This document shows, in pieces, positions 43,281 to 53,479 of a stretch of 64,000 bases of DNA. The notes below the pieces were generated by a model, which did not search any database, had not been told where the DNA came from, and saw only the letters and a list, made by a program, of their open reading frames with translations. Positions within the stretch are counted from its first letter, which is position 1. Each line of letters starts with the position of its first letter. The position numbers were made by a program, and so were the translations under genes. Source of the stretch: Methylocystaceae bacterium. GTDB taxonomy: Bacteria; Pseudomonadota; Alphaproteobacteria; Rhodospirillales; Terasakiellaceae. Location of the stretch: positions 1 to 64,000 of the forward strand of contig JABXIG010000020.1 in the NCBI GenBank assembly GCA_013373205.1. The letters run 5' to 3'.

Positions 43281-44366
43281 ATGTTATATCACCTCCTTTT
43301 TCCCCTGGCCGACGAGTTTACGGTCTTCAACCTGTTTAAATACCTGACCTTCCGCACAGGCGGAGCCGTCATGACAGCCATGCTGATCGCATTTGTCATC
43401 GGACCAAAAATGATCCGCTGGCTGCGCCAATGGCAGGGTCAGGGTCAGCCAATCCGGGACGATGGGCCGGAAAGCCATTTGAAAAAACAAGGCACACCCA
43501 CAATGGGCGGCATCATGATCTTGCTATCCATGACCATTTCTGTGCTCTTATGGGCGGACTTAGCCAACCCTTATATCTGGGCTGTTATGCTGGTTACATT
43601 AGGGTATGGGGCTATTGGTTTTACCGATGACTATCTAAAGGTTTCCAAGAAAAACACCAAAGGTCTGCCGGGCAAATTAAAGCTGCTGGGACAGTTGGTT
43701 TTTGCCGGTATTGCTGCGGCACTGATCGCTGCGACACAACCGGACAGCTTAAACACACATCTGGCCTTGCCCTTCTTTAAAGACCTGTTAATCAACCTCG
43801 GCTGGTTCTTCCCCGTTTTTGCCATCTTCGTCATGATCGGCGCCTCCAATGCGGTGAACCTGACAGACGGGCTGGATGGGCTTGCAACCGTCCCCGTTAT
43901 CATCGCCTGTGGCGTTTTCGCCATCATTGCCTATCTGATCGGGAACGCGGTCTTTTCTGGTTATCTGCAAATTCACTATGTCCCCGGCGCGGGGGAACTG
44001 GCGGTCATCTGTGCTGCTGTCATTGGCGGCTGTATTGGCTTCTTATGGTTCAATGCCCCGCCTGCCATGGTGTTTATGGGCGATACAGGATCATTGGCAC
44101 TGGGTGGCACCTTAGGGTCCATCGCCGTTGTCACAAAACACGAACTGGTCCTTGCCATTGTTGGCGGTCTGTTTGTTTTGGAAACCGTTTCCGTCATCGT
44201 TCAAGTTGCCTCTTTCAAACTGACAGGCAAACGGGTCTTTAAAATGGCCCCGCTGCATCATCATTATGAAAAAAAAGGCTGGGCCGAACCCACCATCGTT
44301 ATTCGTTTCTGGATCATCGCCGTTATTTTGGCTTTGGTCGGTCTTGCCACCTTGAAATTGCGTTAA
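43281..44366 (+). CDS. mraY: phospho-MurNAc-pentapeptide transferase MraY
   Basis: 361 residues, ten transmembrane segments. Key motifs are [27 protein letters not shown] with the two Mg-binding Asp, [13 protein letters not shown], and [13 protein letters not shown] with the catalytic-loop His cluster. It transfers phospho-MurNAc-pentapeptide to undecaprenyl phosphate, making lipid I. It lies 6 bp after murF. Confidence 0.97.
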   Translation: MLYHLLFPLADEFTVFNLFKYLTFRTGGAVMTAMLIAFVIGPKMIRWLRQWQGQGQPIRDDGPESHLKKQGTPTMGGIMILLSMTISVLLWADLANPYIWAVMLVTLGYGAIGFTDDYLKVSKKNTKGLPGKLKLLGQLVFAGIAAALIAATQPDSLNTHLALPFFKDLLINLGWFFPVFAIFVMIGASNAVNLTDGLDGLATVPVIIACGVFAIIAYLIGNAVFSGYLQIHYVPGAGELAVICAAVIGGCIGFLWFNAPPAMVFMGDTGSLALGGTLGSIAVVTKHELVLAIVGGLFVLETVSVIVQVASFKLTGKRVFKMAPLHHHYEKKGWAEPTIVIRFWIIAVILALVGLATLKLR

Positions 44367-44381
44367 GGGAATAGAAAAAAC

Positions 44382-45737
44382 GTGATCATTCCATCCACAT
44401 ATAAGGGCAAAACAATTGCCGTTCTGGGCTTGGGTAAATCCGGCCTATCCACGTTGCATGCCTTGAAAAAGGCAGGGGCAACCGTGTGGGCATGGGATGA
44501 TAAATCAGACCGTAATGATCTGGTGGATTTAACCAAAGCCGACTGGTCCCAAATCGACCTGCTGGTCATGAGCCCGGGCATCCCGCACACCTACCCCAAA
44601 CCACATCCGGTGGCAGATCTGGCGCGCGCGCACAATGTGGATATCGTCTGCGATGTGGAACTACTGGTCCAATCCCAACCCAAGGCCAGTTATATCGCCA
44701 TTACGGGCACCAACGGTAAATCCACCACAACCGCTCTCATCGCGCATGTTCTTGATGTTGCCGGTTTTGATACTCAGGTCGGTGGAAATCTGGGTGTGCC
44801 TGTGCTTGACCTTGACCCATTAGATGAAGACGGGGTCTATGTTCTGGAAATGTCATCTTATCAGTTAGAACGCACCCCCTCTCTTTGTGCCGATGTCGCT
44901 GTGTGGATGAACATCAGCCCCGACCATCTGGATCGCCATGGTGGGCTGGATGGCTATATCGCGGCAAAGAAAAACATTTTCGCCAACCAAAGCGATGAAC
45001 ATTTCGCCATCATCGGGGTGGATGATCCCCATAGCAAAAGCGTCTTTGAAGAAAGCGAGCTGACCAAAGCCAAACGCATTGCCATTTCTGCTGAAGGTCC
45101 GGTTGCCAACGGGATTTTCACCGACGAAGATATCCTGATTGATGAAGCTTTTGATATAGATGGCGCACAGATTATGGACCTGTCTGGTATCAAGACCTTG
45201 CAAGGGTGCCACAATCAACAAAATGCTGCCAGCGCCTATGGGGCGGCCATGGCCATTGGCGCGGCACCGGAATGGATTGTGCGCGCAATTTCAAGCTTCC
45301 CCGGTCTTGCCCATCGCCAGGAAATTGTCACGACCCTGTGCGGTGTACAGTTTATCAATGATAGCAAGGCCACCAATGCGGATGCCGCCTCCAAAGCCTT
45401 GTCTTCTTACGAAAATATCTACTGGATTGCCGGTGGACAGGCTAAAGAAGGCGGAATTGCACAATTAAAAAACCAACTTTCAACCATTAAAAAAGCGTAC
45501 CTAATCGGCGCAGCAGAAGATGATTTCGCCCAGACACTGGACGGCCTGTTGCCTTATCAACGCTGCCAAACCCTGGATGTCGCCACAAAAGCGGCCTTTA
45601 AAGACGCCAAAGAAACAGGCGGCGTGGTTTTGCTTTCGCCTGCTTGTGCTTCTTGGGATCAATTTGCCAGCTTTGAAGCGCGCGGTGATGCCTTTAAGGA
45701 AATTGTGCACACTCTGGATGAAGAGGAGGCCGCATAA
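44382..45737 (+). CDS. murD: UDP-MurNAc-L-Ala-D-Glu ligase MurD
   Basis: 451 residues from a GTG with AAGGGA upstream. The N-terminal UDP-binding domain (AVLGLGKSGLSTL), ATP-loop AITGTNGKSTTTALI, EMSSYQLERTPSL and NDSKATNADAASKAL are all MurD hallmarks. It adds D-Glu to UDP-MurNAc-L-Ala. It is immediately adjacent to ftsW. Confidence 0.96.
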   Translation: MIIPSTYKGKTIAVLGLGKSGLSTLHALKKAGATVWAWDDKSDRNDLVDLTKADWSQIDLLVMSPGIPHTYPKPHPVADLARAHNVDIVCDVELLVQSQPKASYIAITGTNGKSTTTALIAHVLDVAGFDTQVGGNLGVPVLDLDPLDEDGVYVLEMSSYQLERTPSLCADVAVWMNISPDHLDRHGGLDGYIAAKKNIFANQSDEHFAIIGVDDPHSKSVFEESELTKAKRIAISAEGPVANGIFTDEDILIDEAFDIDGAQIMDLSGIKTLQGCHNQQNAASAYGAAMAIGAAPEWIVRAISSFPGLAHRQEIVTTLCGVQFINDSKATNADAASKALSSYENIYWIAGGQAKEGGIAQLKNQLSTIKKAYLIGAAEDDFAQTLDGLLPYQRCQTLDVATKAAFKDAKETGGVVLLSPACASWDQFASFEARGDAFKEIVHTLDEEEAA

Positions 45738-46856
45738 ATGATTAGTTTCTCACGGGTTGATACAAGCATCATGGGACGCTGGTGGTGGACGGTAGACCGC
45801 TGGCTGTTGGCTTCTTTACTCTTAATCGTCGCGGTCGGTGCCATCCTGACGTTGGCCGCCAGCCCCCCTGTGGCGGCACGGCTGCATCTGGGCACCTATC
45901 ACTTTGCCTTGCGCCAATTTGCATATTTACCCATGGCTCTGGCCGTGATGATCGGGGTCTCGCTGATGAACCCCGTCATGGTGCGTCGTCTGGCAACCGT
46001 AACCTTCTGCGTCTTTCTTATTTTAACGGCAAGCACACATTTCTTGGGTGCCGAAATTAAAGGGGCTGCACGTTGGGTGTCTTTTGCCGGATTTAGTATC
46101 CAGCCATCTGAATTTTTAAAGCCGACCTTTGCTGTAGTTGCCGCCTGGATGTTTTCGGAATGGCGCAAAGATTCCAGCTTCCCCGGTCATTTCATTGCCA
46201 TCGCCCTATTTGCCTTGGTCGCTGGTTTACTAGTTACACAGCCGGACTTTGGAATGACTGCGGTTATTTCAGCCGTGTGGGGCATTCAGTTCTTCTTAGC
46301 GGGTCTGCCCGTTTTCTTTGTAGTGCTGGTCGCTTTTGTCTTTATGACCGGATCCATGGTGGCTTACATGACAGTCGATCACGTCAAAAGCCGGGTTGAT
46401 CGTTTCTTGGACCCAACCAGCGGGGATAGTTATCAGATCACCCGCTCGCTGGAGGCTTTCCAGAACGGCGGCATCTTCGGCACAGGCCCGGGCGAAGGTG
46501 AAATTAAACATGTGCTGCCCGATGCCCACACCGATTTTATCTTTGCCGTTGCCGGTGAAGAATTCGGCATGATTGCCTGTCTATTCATCATCGGTTTATT
46601 TGCCACTGTCGTCTTGCGTGGTTTTGCCCGCATGTTCCGCGAAGACAACCTGTTTGTCTTGCTGGCAGTTGGCGGGCTGGTCACGCAATTTGGCTTACAG
46701 GCCGTTATTAACATGGCCTCGACCACTCATTTAATGCCCACCAAAGGCATGACCTTGCCGTTCATTTCCTATGGCGGCTCAAGTCTTTTATCCCTTGCAC
46801 TCGGGATGGGCATGCTTCTTTCTTTAACCCGACGCCGCGCAGGAGGTGACTTGTGA
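45738..46856 (+). CDS. ftsW: septal peptidoglycan polymerase FtsW
   Basis: 372 residues, about ten transmembrane segments of the SEDS family. Motifs include GAARWVSFAGFSIQPSEF and LVTQPDFGMT (the catalytic Asp region), and later THLMPTKGMTLPFISYGGSSL. It polymerises glycan strands from lipid II at the septum with FtsI. It overlaps murG by 4 bp (GTGA). Confidence 0.96.
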   Translation: MISFSRVDTSIMGRWWWTVDRWLLASLLLIVAVGAILTLAASPPVAARLHLGTYHFALRQFAYLPMALAVMIGVSLMNPVMVRRLATVTFCVFLILTASTHFLGAEIKGAARWVSFAGFSIQPSEFLKPTFAVVAAWMFSEWRKDSSFPGHFIAIALFALVAGLLVTQPDFGMTAVISAVWGIQFFLAGLPVFFVVLVAFVFMTGSMVAYMTVDHVKSRVDRFLDPTSGDSYQITRSLEAFQNGGIFGTGPGEGEIKHVLPDAHTDFIFAVAGEEFGMIACLFIIGLFATVVLRGFARMFREDNLFVLLAVGGLVTQFGLQAVINMASTTHLMPTKGMTLPFISYGGSSLLSLALGMGMLLSLTRRRAGGDL

Positions 46857-47956
46857 GCGACACTAAACCCCTTGTCATTCTGGCCGCAGGCGGCACAGGC
46901 GGACATGTTTTCCCGGCAGAAAGTTTGGCAAGCGAATTACAAAAACGCGGCTATCGCTTGGCTTTGTTTACCGATAAACGCGGTGGCAACTACAGCGGTG
47001 TGCTTGGCGGGCTGGAAACAAAACATATTTCCGCAGGCGGTGTCGCAGGTCGTGGTTTTTTTGGTAAAGTCATCTCGGCCTTTTCCCTTGCATGGGGAAC
47101 GTTCCAAGCCAAACGCCTGCTCAATAAAATGGGGCCGCGCGTGGTGGTCGGTTTTGGCGGCTATGCATCCGTTCCAACGATGATTGCAGCCTCTCTTGGT
47201 GGGTTTGCGTCCATGATCCATGAACAAAATGCTGTTCTGGGTCGGGCTAATCGCTTGCTTGCGCCCAAGGTCAAACGCATCTGCACCTCTTATCAGCATG
47301 TGGATTTTATCGGGGAAGTTGATGCCCAAAAGGTCAACTTTACCGGTATGCCTGTGCGTCAAAATGTCATTGAAGTGCGTGATCAAGCCTATCCTGTTCT
47401 TGATGACACCAGCGCTATTGAAATTCTGGTCCTCGGTGGGTCCCAAGGGGCGCAAATTTTCAGCGATGTTTTACCTGAAGCCTTTGCCAAACTGCCCCCG
47501 GAATTACGCAGTCGTTTGCATATCACCCAACAATGCCGCCCGGAAGTACTGGACCAGACGCGCGAGGCCTATAAACGCAATGGACTGAATGCAACGTTGG
47601 AAAGCTTCTTCAACGATGTACCGGACCGTTTGGCCAAAGCGCATTTGTTAATCGCACGTGCAGGTGCTTCCACGGTTGCCGAAGCCACCACCGTGGGCCG
47701 TCCGGCCATTTTGGTGCCTTACCCTTATGCCATCGATGACCATCAATCCAGAAATGCCCATGCGATTGATGAAGTCGGGGGCGGCTGGCTGATGCCGCAA
47801 GAGGCCTTCAAGCCTGAAATTTTAGCCGATCGTCTGGAGGCGCTGTTTAGCGAACCCAGAACCTTAGTCAACACGGCCGCTGCCAGCCTAAACGCGGGAC
47901 GCCCGGATGCCGCTTCGCACCTTGCGGACGCGGTAGAAGAATTAATCGAGGTTTAG
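46853..47956 (+). CDS. murG: MurG N-acetylglucosaminyltransferase
   Basis: 367 residues from a GTG behind AGGAGG. GT-B fold with the N-terminal G-loop [30 protein letters not shown], the second G-loop [14 protein letters not shown] and [25 protein letters not shown], which binds UDP-GlcNAc. It converts lipid I to lipid II at the cytoplasmic face of the membrane. Confidence 0.97.
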   Translation: MSDTKPLVILAAGGTGGHVFPAESLASELQKRGYRLALFTDKRGGNYSGVLGGLETKHISAGGVAGRGFFGKVISAFSLAWGTFQAKRLLNKMGPRVVVGFGGYASVPTMIAASLGGFASMIHEQNAVLGRANRLLAPKVKRICTSYQHVDFIGEVDAQKVNFTGMPVRQNVIEVRDQAYPVLDDTSAIEILVLGGSQGAQIFSDVLPEAFAKLPPELRSRLHITQQCRPEVLDQTREAYKRNGLNATLESFFNDVPDRLAKAHLLIARAGASTVAEATTVGRPAILVPYPYAIDDHQSRNAHAIDEVGGGWLMPQEAFKPEILADRLEALFSEPRTLVNTAAASLNAGRPDAASHLADAVEELIEV

Positions 47957-47966
47957 AGTTAAGAAC

Positions 47967-49379
47967 ATGAAATCCATTCCCCTTTCCATTGGCACCATCC
48001 ATTTCGTCGGTATCGGCGGTATCGGTATGAGCGGGATTGCCGAAATCCTCCATAACCTCGGCTATAAAATCCAAGGCAGTGACTTAAGCGATAACGCCAA
48101 CGTGAAACGTCTGCGTGATCTTGGCATTAATGTGTTTGTGGGTCATCGCGAAGAAAACGTCAATAACGCTACTGTAGTGGTCATTTCGTCTGCCGTCAAA
48201 CCTGATAACCCCGAAGTGGTACGCGCCCGTCACAATCTGATACCCGTTGTGCGCCGCGCTGAAATGCTGGCCGAACTCATGCGTTTAAAAGCGTCCATCG
48301 CGGTGGGCGGTACGCACGGTAAAACAACCACGACCACCATTATCGCAACCTTGTTGGATGCGGCTGAAATGGACCCAACCGTTATCAACGGTGGGATCAT
48401 CAATGCCTATGGCACCAATGCCCGTTTGGGTGAAGGTGACTGGCTGGTGGCTGAAGCTGATGAGTCAGACGGGACCTTTATCAAACTGCCTGCAGCTTGC
48501 GCTGTCGTGACCAATATTGATCCTGAACACCTGGACCACTATGGTAATTTTGATACCTTGCGCAAAGCCTTTGACACCTTTGTTCAGAACATTCCGTTTT
48601 ATGGATTTGCCGCCCTTTGTATTGATCACGGTGAGGTTCAGGCCATGATCCCGCGTGTATCTGATCGCAAAATCATCACCTATGGCTATTCACCCCAAGC
48701 AGACGTGCGCGCCACCAACGTGGATATGAGCGCCGATGGCGTGCGTTTTGATGTGACCATCACCCCGCGTGGTGAGGCCGAACCGCGCACCATTGAAGGC
48801 CTGCATTTTCCCATGTTGGGAAAACATAACGTGCAAAACAGCCTTGCCGCCATCGCCGTTGGTCTGGAATTGGGCATGAGTGACGCCACCATCCGCAAAG
48901 GCCTATCATCATTTAGTGGGGTAAAGCGTCGCTTTACCAAAACAGGCGAAGTCGATGGCATTGCCATTATTGATGATTACGCCCATCACCCGGTTGAAAT
49001 TGGTTCTGTCTTAAAAGCTGCACGTGGGGCGGGTCGCGGCAAGGTGCATGCAGTGGTCCAACCGCACCGCTACAGCCGCCTGCGGGATCTGTTTGAAGAA
49101 TTTTCCACCTGCTTTAACGATGCTGACACCGTGATTGTTGCCGACGTTTTTCCCGCAGGCGAACAACCCATTGAAGGTATTGATAAAGACCATCTGGTCG
49201 ACAGCCTGATCAGTCATGGTCACCGCCATGTGATCGGTCTTGAAAATCAAGACGCCCTTGCAGGCGTGGTCAATGAAATCGCAAGCCCCGGCGACTATGT
49301 GGTTTGTTGCGGGGCGGGCAGCATTTCTGCCTGGGCCTATGCCCTGCCCGATCAGTTAAGCAAAGTAAAGGGAGCCTAA
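47967..49379 (+). CDS. murC: UDP-MurNAc:L-alanine ligase MurC
   Basis: 470 residues. N-terminal [21 protein letters not shown]-loop [25 protein letters not shown] and [10 protein letters not shown] are MurC hallmarks. It adds L-Ala to UDP-MurNAc, the first ligation of the stem peptide. It starts 10 bp after murG and is followed by murB at 6 bp. Confidence 0.97.
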   Translation: MKSIPLSIGTIHFVGIGGIGMSGIAEILHNLGYKIQGSDLSDNANVKRLRDLGINVFVGHREENVNNATVVVISSAVKPDNPEVVRARHNLIPVVRRAEMLAELMRLKASIAVGGTHGKTTTTTIIATLLDAAEMDPTVINGGIINAYGTNARLGEGDWLVAEADESDGTFIKLPAACAVVTNIDPEHLDHYGNFDTLRKAFDTFVQNIPFYGFAALCIDHGEVQAMIPRVSDRKIITYGYSPQADVRATNVDMSADGVRFDVTITPRGEAEPRTIEGLHFPMLGKHNVQNSLAAIAVGLELGMSDATIRKGLSSFSGVKRRFTKTGEVDGIAIIDDYAHHPVEIGSVLKAARGAGRGKVHAVVQPHRYSRLRDLFEEFSTCFNDADTVIVADVFPAGEQPIEGIDKDHLVDSLISHGHRHVIGLENQDALAGVVNEIASPGDYVVCCGAGSISAWAYALPDQLSKVKGA

Positions 49380-49385
49380 ATAATC

Positions 49386-50318
49386 GTGACGTCATCCATG
49401 GACTTTAACAACGGATTATTGGATCGCCTGCCCAACGTGCGCGGGCGTCTCAGTGCCAATGCACCTTTGGATAAGGTGACATGGTTCCGTGTTGGCGGTC
49501 CGGCTGAAGTCATGTTCCGCCCTGAAGACCTACAGGATTTAGCCGATTTCATAAAAGCCAAACCAAAAGACGTGCCCCTGACCTTCTTGGGCGTGGGATC
49601 AAACCTGTTGGTGCGTGATGGCGGCATCCCCGGTGTGGTTGTTCGTTTGGGGCGTAACTTTGCCAAAATTGACGTTGACGAAACCCGCATCATTGCTGGC
49701 GCAGGTGCCCTTGATGGCAATGTCGCCAAGGTCGCGTTAGATAATTCTTTAGCAGGTTTAGAATTTCTTAGTGGTATCCCAGGCACAATAGGTGGTGCCT
49801 TGCGAATGAACGCAGGCGCATATGGTCGGGAGATGAAAGACGTGTTGATAGAGACAGAAGCCATTTCACCTTTAGGGGAGGTCAAAACCTTAAGCCTAGC
49901 AGATATGGGCTATAGTTATCGCCATAGTGATCTGGCCGAAGATTGGGTCTTACTGTCTGCGACCATGGAAGGTCAGCCCGGCAAGGCAGAAGAAATTCGG
50001 GCAGAAATGCAAAAAATTCAGGATGCCCGCGGGGAAAGCCAACCCATTCGTTCACGCACCGGCGGGTCCACCTTTGCAAATCCACCCGGCCATAAAGCAT
50101 GGCAGCTAATCGATCAGGCCGGATGTCGCGGTTTAAAACGTGGTGGGGCACAAGTGTCCGAACAACATTGTAATTTCCTGATCAATACCGGAGATGCCAG
50201 CGCAGCAGATCTGGAAGGATTGGGCGAAGAGGTTAAAAAACGTGTGTTTGACACATCCGGCGTAGAACTTCGTTGGGAGATCAAACGCATTGGATTGGAA
50301 AAAGGGGAGAGATCATGA
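49386..50318 (+). CDS. murB: UDP-N-acetylenolpyruvoylglucosamine reductase MurB
   Basis: 310 residues from a GTG; an ATG 12 bases on is the alternative. FAD-binding type 4 fold: TWFRVGGPAEVMF, FLGVGSNLLVRDGG, GAGALDGNVAKVAL, LEFLSGIPGTIGGALRMNAGAYG, and the C-terminal RTGGSTFANPPGHKAWQLID with the catalytic Ser, typical of type I MurB. It reduces the enolpyruvyl group to UDP-MurNAc using NADPH. Confidence 0.96.
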   Translation: MTSSMDFNNGLLDRLPNVRGRLSANAPLDKVTWFRVGGPAEVMFRPEDLQDLADFIKAKPKDVPLTFLGVGSNLLVRDGGIPGVVVRLGRNFAKIDVDETRIIAGAGALDGNVAKVALDNSLAGLEFLSGIPGTIGGALRMNAGAYGREMKDVLIETEAISPLGEVKTLSLADMGYSYRHSDLAEDWVLLSATMEGQPGKAEEIRAEMQKIQDARGESQPIRSRTGGSTFANPPGHKAWQLIDQAGCRGLKRGGAQVSEQHCNFLINTGDASAADLEGLGEEVKKRVFDTSGVELRWEIKRIGLEKGERS

Positions 50319-51229
50319 GCACACATGTAGCCGTATTAATGGGCGGATGGTCGTCTGAACGCGAAGTCTCTCTTGTATCCGGGGCAGCTTGCGCAAAAGC
50401 GTTACAACAGGCAGGCTATAGCGTCACCACCGTAGACATCCAGCGCGATATGGGCACGCTTTTGACCCGTCTATACCCAAAACCGGATGTGATCTTTAAC
50501 GCACTTCATGGCCCTTACGGTGAAGATGGTTGTATGCAAGGGTTCTTGAACATCATCAATATTCCTTACACCCATTCCGGTGTCATGGCCTCAGCCATTG
50601 CCATGGATAAACCCATGGCAAAACGCCTGTTTGAACAGGTCGGCATTCCATGCGCCAAACATATGATGGCCAAACGCGATGAGGTGCTGGCAGGCGATGT
50701 TATGCCACGCCCTTATGTGATCAAGCCCACCAATGAAGGCTCAAGCGTTGGGGTTAAGATTGTTTTAGAAGGCGATAATGAAGGTCCCTTCACCCATGAT
50801 GACTGGCCTTATGGCGAAGACGTCATGGTCGAACAGTTTATTCCGGGGCGTGAATTAACCGTTGCTGTCATGGGGGATCGCGGGGCCTTGGGCGTGACCG
50901 AGATTTGCACCAAGCATAAATTTTATGACTATGACGCTAAATATGTCGATGGTGGATCCTACCATGTGGTGCCCGCAGATGTTCCTGCTGACATTACTGC
51001 AAAAGTTAAAAAAATGGCGGAATTAGCCCATGAAACATTGGGATGCCGTGGCGTATCGCGCGCTGATTTCCGTTATGACGATGAAAAGGGCGAGCTTTAC
51101 ATTCTGGAAGTCAACACCCAGCCCGGCATGACGCCAACCTCACTGGTGCCGGAACAGGCCGCAGCGGCTGATATTTCTTTCCCCAAACTGGTGGCCTGGA
51201 TGGTGGAGGAAGCTCAATGCGACAATTAA
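50315..51229 (+). CDS. ddl: D-alanine--D-alanine ligase Ddl
   Basis: 304 residues from the ATG at 50315, which overlaps the murB stop and has AGGGGAGA upstream; the track start at 50273 lies inside murB. ATP-grasp motifs are AVLMGGWSSEREVSLVSG, ALHGPYGEDGCMQG, YVIKPTNEGSSVGVK and LEVNTQPGMTPTSLVPEQ. It makes the D-Ala-D-Ala used by MurF. It is the genuine Ddl of this genome segment. Confidence 0.96.
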   Translation: MSTHVAVLMGGWSSEREVSLVSGAACAKALQQAGYSVTTVDIQRDMGTLLTRLYPKPDVIFNALHGPYGEDGCMQGFLNIINIPYTHSGVMASAIAMDKPMAKRLFEQVGIPCAKHMMAKRDEVLAGDVMPRPYVIKPTNEGSSVGVKIVLEGDNEGPFTHDDWPYGEDVMVEQFIPGRELTVAVMGDRGALGVTEICTKHKFYDYDAKYVDGGSYHVVPADVPADITAKVKKMAELAHETLGCRGVSRADFRYDDEKGELYILEVNTQPGMTPTSLVPEQAAAADISFPKLVAWMVEEAQCDN

Positions 51230-52065
51230 GCGTAACTTCCAGCAATCAAAACAAACGCAAACGTAACTCCCCGATCTGGAAGCGCCCGGCTTTTAAACCG
51301 CTCCTCCTAAGCGCATGTCTTGGCTTGATCGCCGCTTTAATAACCTATGGCGCGAAAACGGGATGGGCCGAACGTGCAACCCAACGCATGCAGGAAACCA
51401 CCGTTCATGCAACCGCCTCTTCCGGGTTTATATTAAATGATGTTCTGGTTGAAGGGCGCATAAATACACCGCTTAAAGATTTACGGGCTGTGGTTAATCT
51501 GGAACTGGATCAACCTATTTTCAGCACCGACCCACAGGTCTTGCGTGAACGCATCGAAGCTTTGCCGTGGGTGGCAACCGCATTGGTAGAACGTCAACTG
51601 CCCGACGTCATCTATATCCGTTTAAATGAACACCGCCCCATGGCCATGTGGCAACATGATCAAACCTTTTCCCTGATCAACAAGGATGGCGAGGTCATTT
51701 TGACCGGTGGCGATGACATTAAAGTCTTTGCTCATTTACCATTGGTCGTGGGCAAAGGTGCCCCGGTACATGCGCAAACTGTCTTAGCCATCTTACGCAG
51801 TGAACCTGAACTTAATAAAAAAGTTAAAGCAGCCGTTCGGGTGTCGGATCGTCGCTGGGATGTGGTGATGGAAAACGGTTTCACCATCCGCCTACCAGAA
51901 ATCAACCCAGAGAAAGCATGGTCGCGACTAGCGTTCTACGCAAAAGAAAATGAACTGTTTGAAAAAAAGCTAGCATCCGTCGATATGCGGCTTCCAGATA
52001 GAATTTTAATCAAAATCGACGACTTGGAAACCATTCGTAAACCATTACCGGGGCAAGATACATAG
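51217..52065 (+). CDS. ftsQ: cell division protein FtsQ
   Basis: 282 residues. A basic cytoplasmic N-terminus (about 1-25), a single transmembrane segment (about 26-48), a POTRA domain (LVEGRINTPLKDL, LRERIEALPWVATALVERQLPDVIYIRLNEHRPMA) and the FtsQ beta domain. It anchors FtsL/FtsB in the divisome. It overlaps ddl by 13 bp. Confidence 0.94.
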   Translation: MRQLSVTSSNQNKRKRNSPIWKRPAFKPLLLSACLGLIAALITYGAKTGWAERATQRMQETTVHATASSGFILNDVLVEGRINTPLKDLRAVVNLELDQPIFSTDPQVLRERIEALPWVATALVERQLPDVIYIRLNEHRPMAMWQHDQTFSLINKDGEVILTGGDDIKVFAHLPLVVGKGAPVHAQTVLAILRSEPELNKKVKAAVRVSDRRWDVVMENGFTIRLPEINPEKAWSRLAFYAKENELFEKKLASVDMRLPDRILIKIDDLETIRKPLPGQDT

Positions 52066-52106
52066 ATCAGTATTCAAAATCTGATCTTGTTTTGAATAAT
52101 TTTGGA

Positions 52107-53366
52107 ATGCAACACGTGACGAAAAAAACCAGAAACGGCCTGATCGCAGCCCTGGATATTGGCACCACCAAGGTGTCATGCTTCGTCGCGCGTGGAGGCT
52201 CGGGCAGAGACCTTGAAATTGTCGGCCTGTCTCATCAAATTGCCAATGGTTTGCGCCGTGGTGTGATCGTGGATATGGAAGCCGCAGAAAAATCAATTCG
52301 CAGCGCCGTCCATGTGGCCGAAGAAATGGCGGACGACACCATTGATCGTGTGATCGTTTCCCTTTCCGGCGGCCATGCCCAAACCAACCTGCATGACGTT
52401 GAAACAAATGTGCATGCGGCTCAAATTACAGACCCGGATGTGCAACGTCTGTTTAGCCAGGCGCGTGCCCATGGTCAATTACCCAAAGATCATGTGTTGC
52501 TGCATACACTGCCAACAGAATTTTCCATCAATGGTGAACATGGTGTACGTGACCCACGCGGGATGGCGGGTGACCGACTGGGCGCACGAATGAATTTGGT
52601 TACAGCCAATTCTTCGGCTGTACAAAATCTGAAAACCTGTCTGGAACGCTGCCACCTTGATGTGGATGAAGAAGTTGTTGCCGCCTATGCCAGTGGCCTT
52701 GGCTGTCTGGTCGAAGATGAATTAAACCTAGGTGTCTGCGTTGTAGATATGGGCGGGGGCACCACTGATCTGGCTGTCTTTGTTGAAGGTGAACTGGTTC
52801 ATGTTGACAGTATTCCGGTGGGCGGAAGTCAGGTCACAAACGATATTTCGCGCGGGCTGAACACCCCGATTGCGCATGCAGAACGTATGAAAACCAAATT
52901 CGGCAGCTGCTTGCCTGCGCCCAGTGATGATCATGAAATTTTGCGCGTCCCCGTCCTGGGGGAAGAAGATGATGCCGAAGGGACAACGGCGTCACGTTCC
53001 ATGCTGGTCAGCATTATCCAACCGCGCCTTGAAGAAACATTTGAACTGGTCCGCGAGCGTCTGGAACATAGCGGCTTTGATAAAACCGTCGGCCGTCAGG
53101 TTGTTCTAACAGGCGGGGCGTCGCAATTGCGCGGCGTGCCGGAACTGGCTGCGCGTATCCTCAATAAAAAAATTCGTCTGGCACGTCCACAAAAACTACC
53201 CGGTCTGGCAGATGCAACAAGCGGTCCTGAATTTTCTACATGCGTGGGGCTTTTGAAATACGCATACGAAAAACAGGGGATGTGGCCCATGGGCGCAACC
53301 CAGTCCGGACCGGACCCAAACAGTCTTTTTGGAAAATTAGGCTTCTGGTTTAAACAAAATTTTTAG
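52107..53366 (+). CDS. ftsA: cell division protein FtsA
   Basis: 419 residues from the ATG at 52107 (track TTG at 52092 rejected). Actin-fold motifs are AALDIGTTKVSCFVA and VVDMGGGTTDLAVF (phosphate binding), QVVLTGGASQLRGV (adenosine). The 1C subdomain carries DRVIVSLSGGHAQ. The C-terminal amphipathic helix FGKLGFWFKQNF is its membrane anchor for the Z-ring. Followed after 113 bp by ftsZ. Confidence 0.95.
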   Translation: MQHVTKKTRNGLIAALDIGTTKVSCFVARGGSGRDLEIVGLSHQIANGLRRGVIVDMEAAEKSIRSAVHVAEEMADDTIDRVIVSLSGGHAQTNLHDVETNVHAAQITDPDVQRLFSQARAHGQLPKDHVLLHTLPTEFSINGEHGVRDPRGMAGDRLGARMNLVTANSSAVQNLKTCLERCHLDVDEEVVAAYASGLGCLVEDELNLGVCVVDMGGGTTDLAVFVEGELVHVDSIPVGGSQVTNDISRGLNTPIAHAERMKTKFGSCLPAPSDDHEILRVPVLGEEDDAEGTTASRSMLVSIIQPRLEETFELVRERLEHSGFDKTVGRQVVLTGGASQLRGVPELAARILNKKIRLARPQKLPGLADATSGPEFSTCVGLLKYAYEKQGMWPMGATQSGPDPNSLFGKLGFWFKQNF

Positions 53367-53479
53367 ATTTAGAACATAAACTACCAAGACTACCCCGTTA
53401 ACCATCCCAAAAAAGATGGAGCGGAAAGAGCGATAACAAAACAAGTCACACACGTTGTTTTTAGAAAGGGCACTTCACT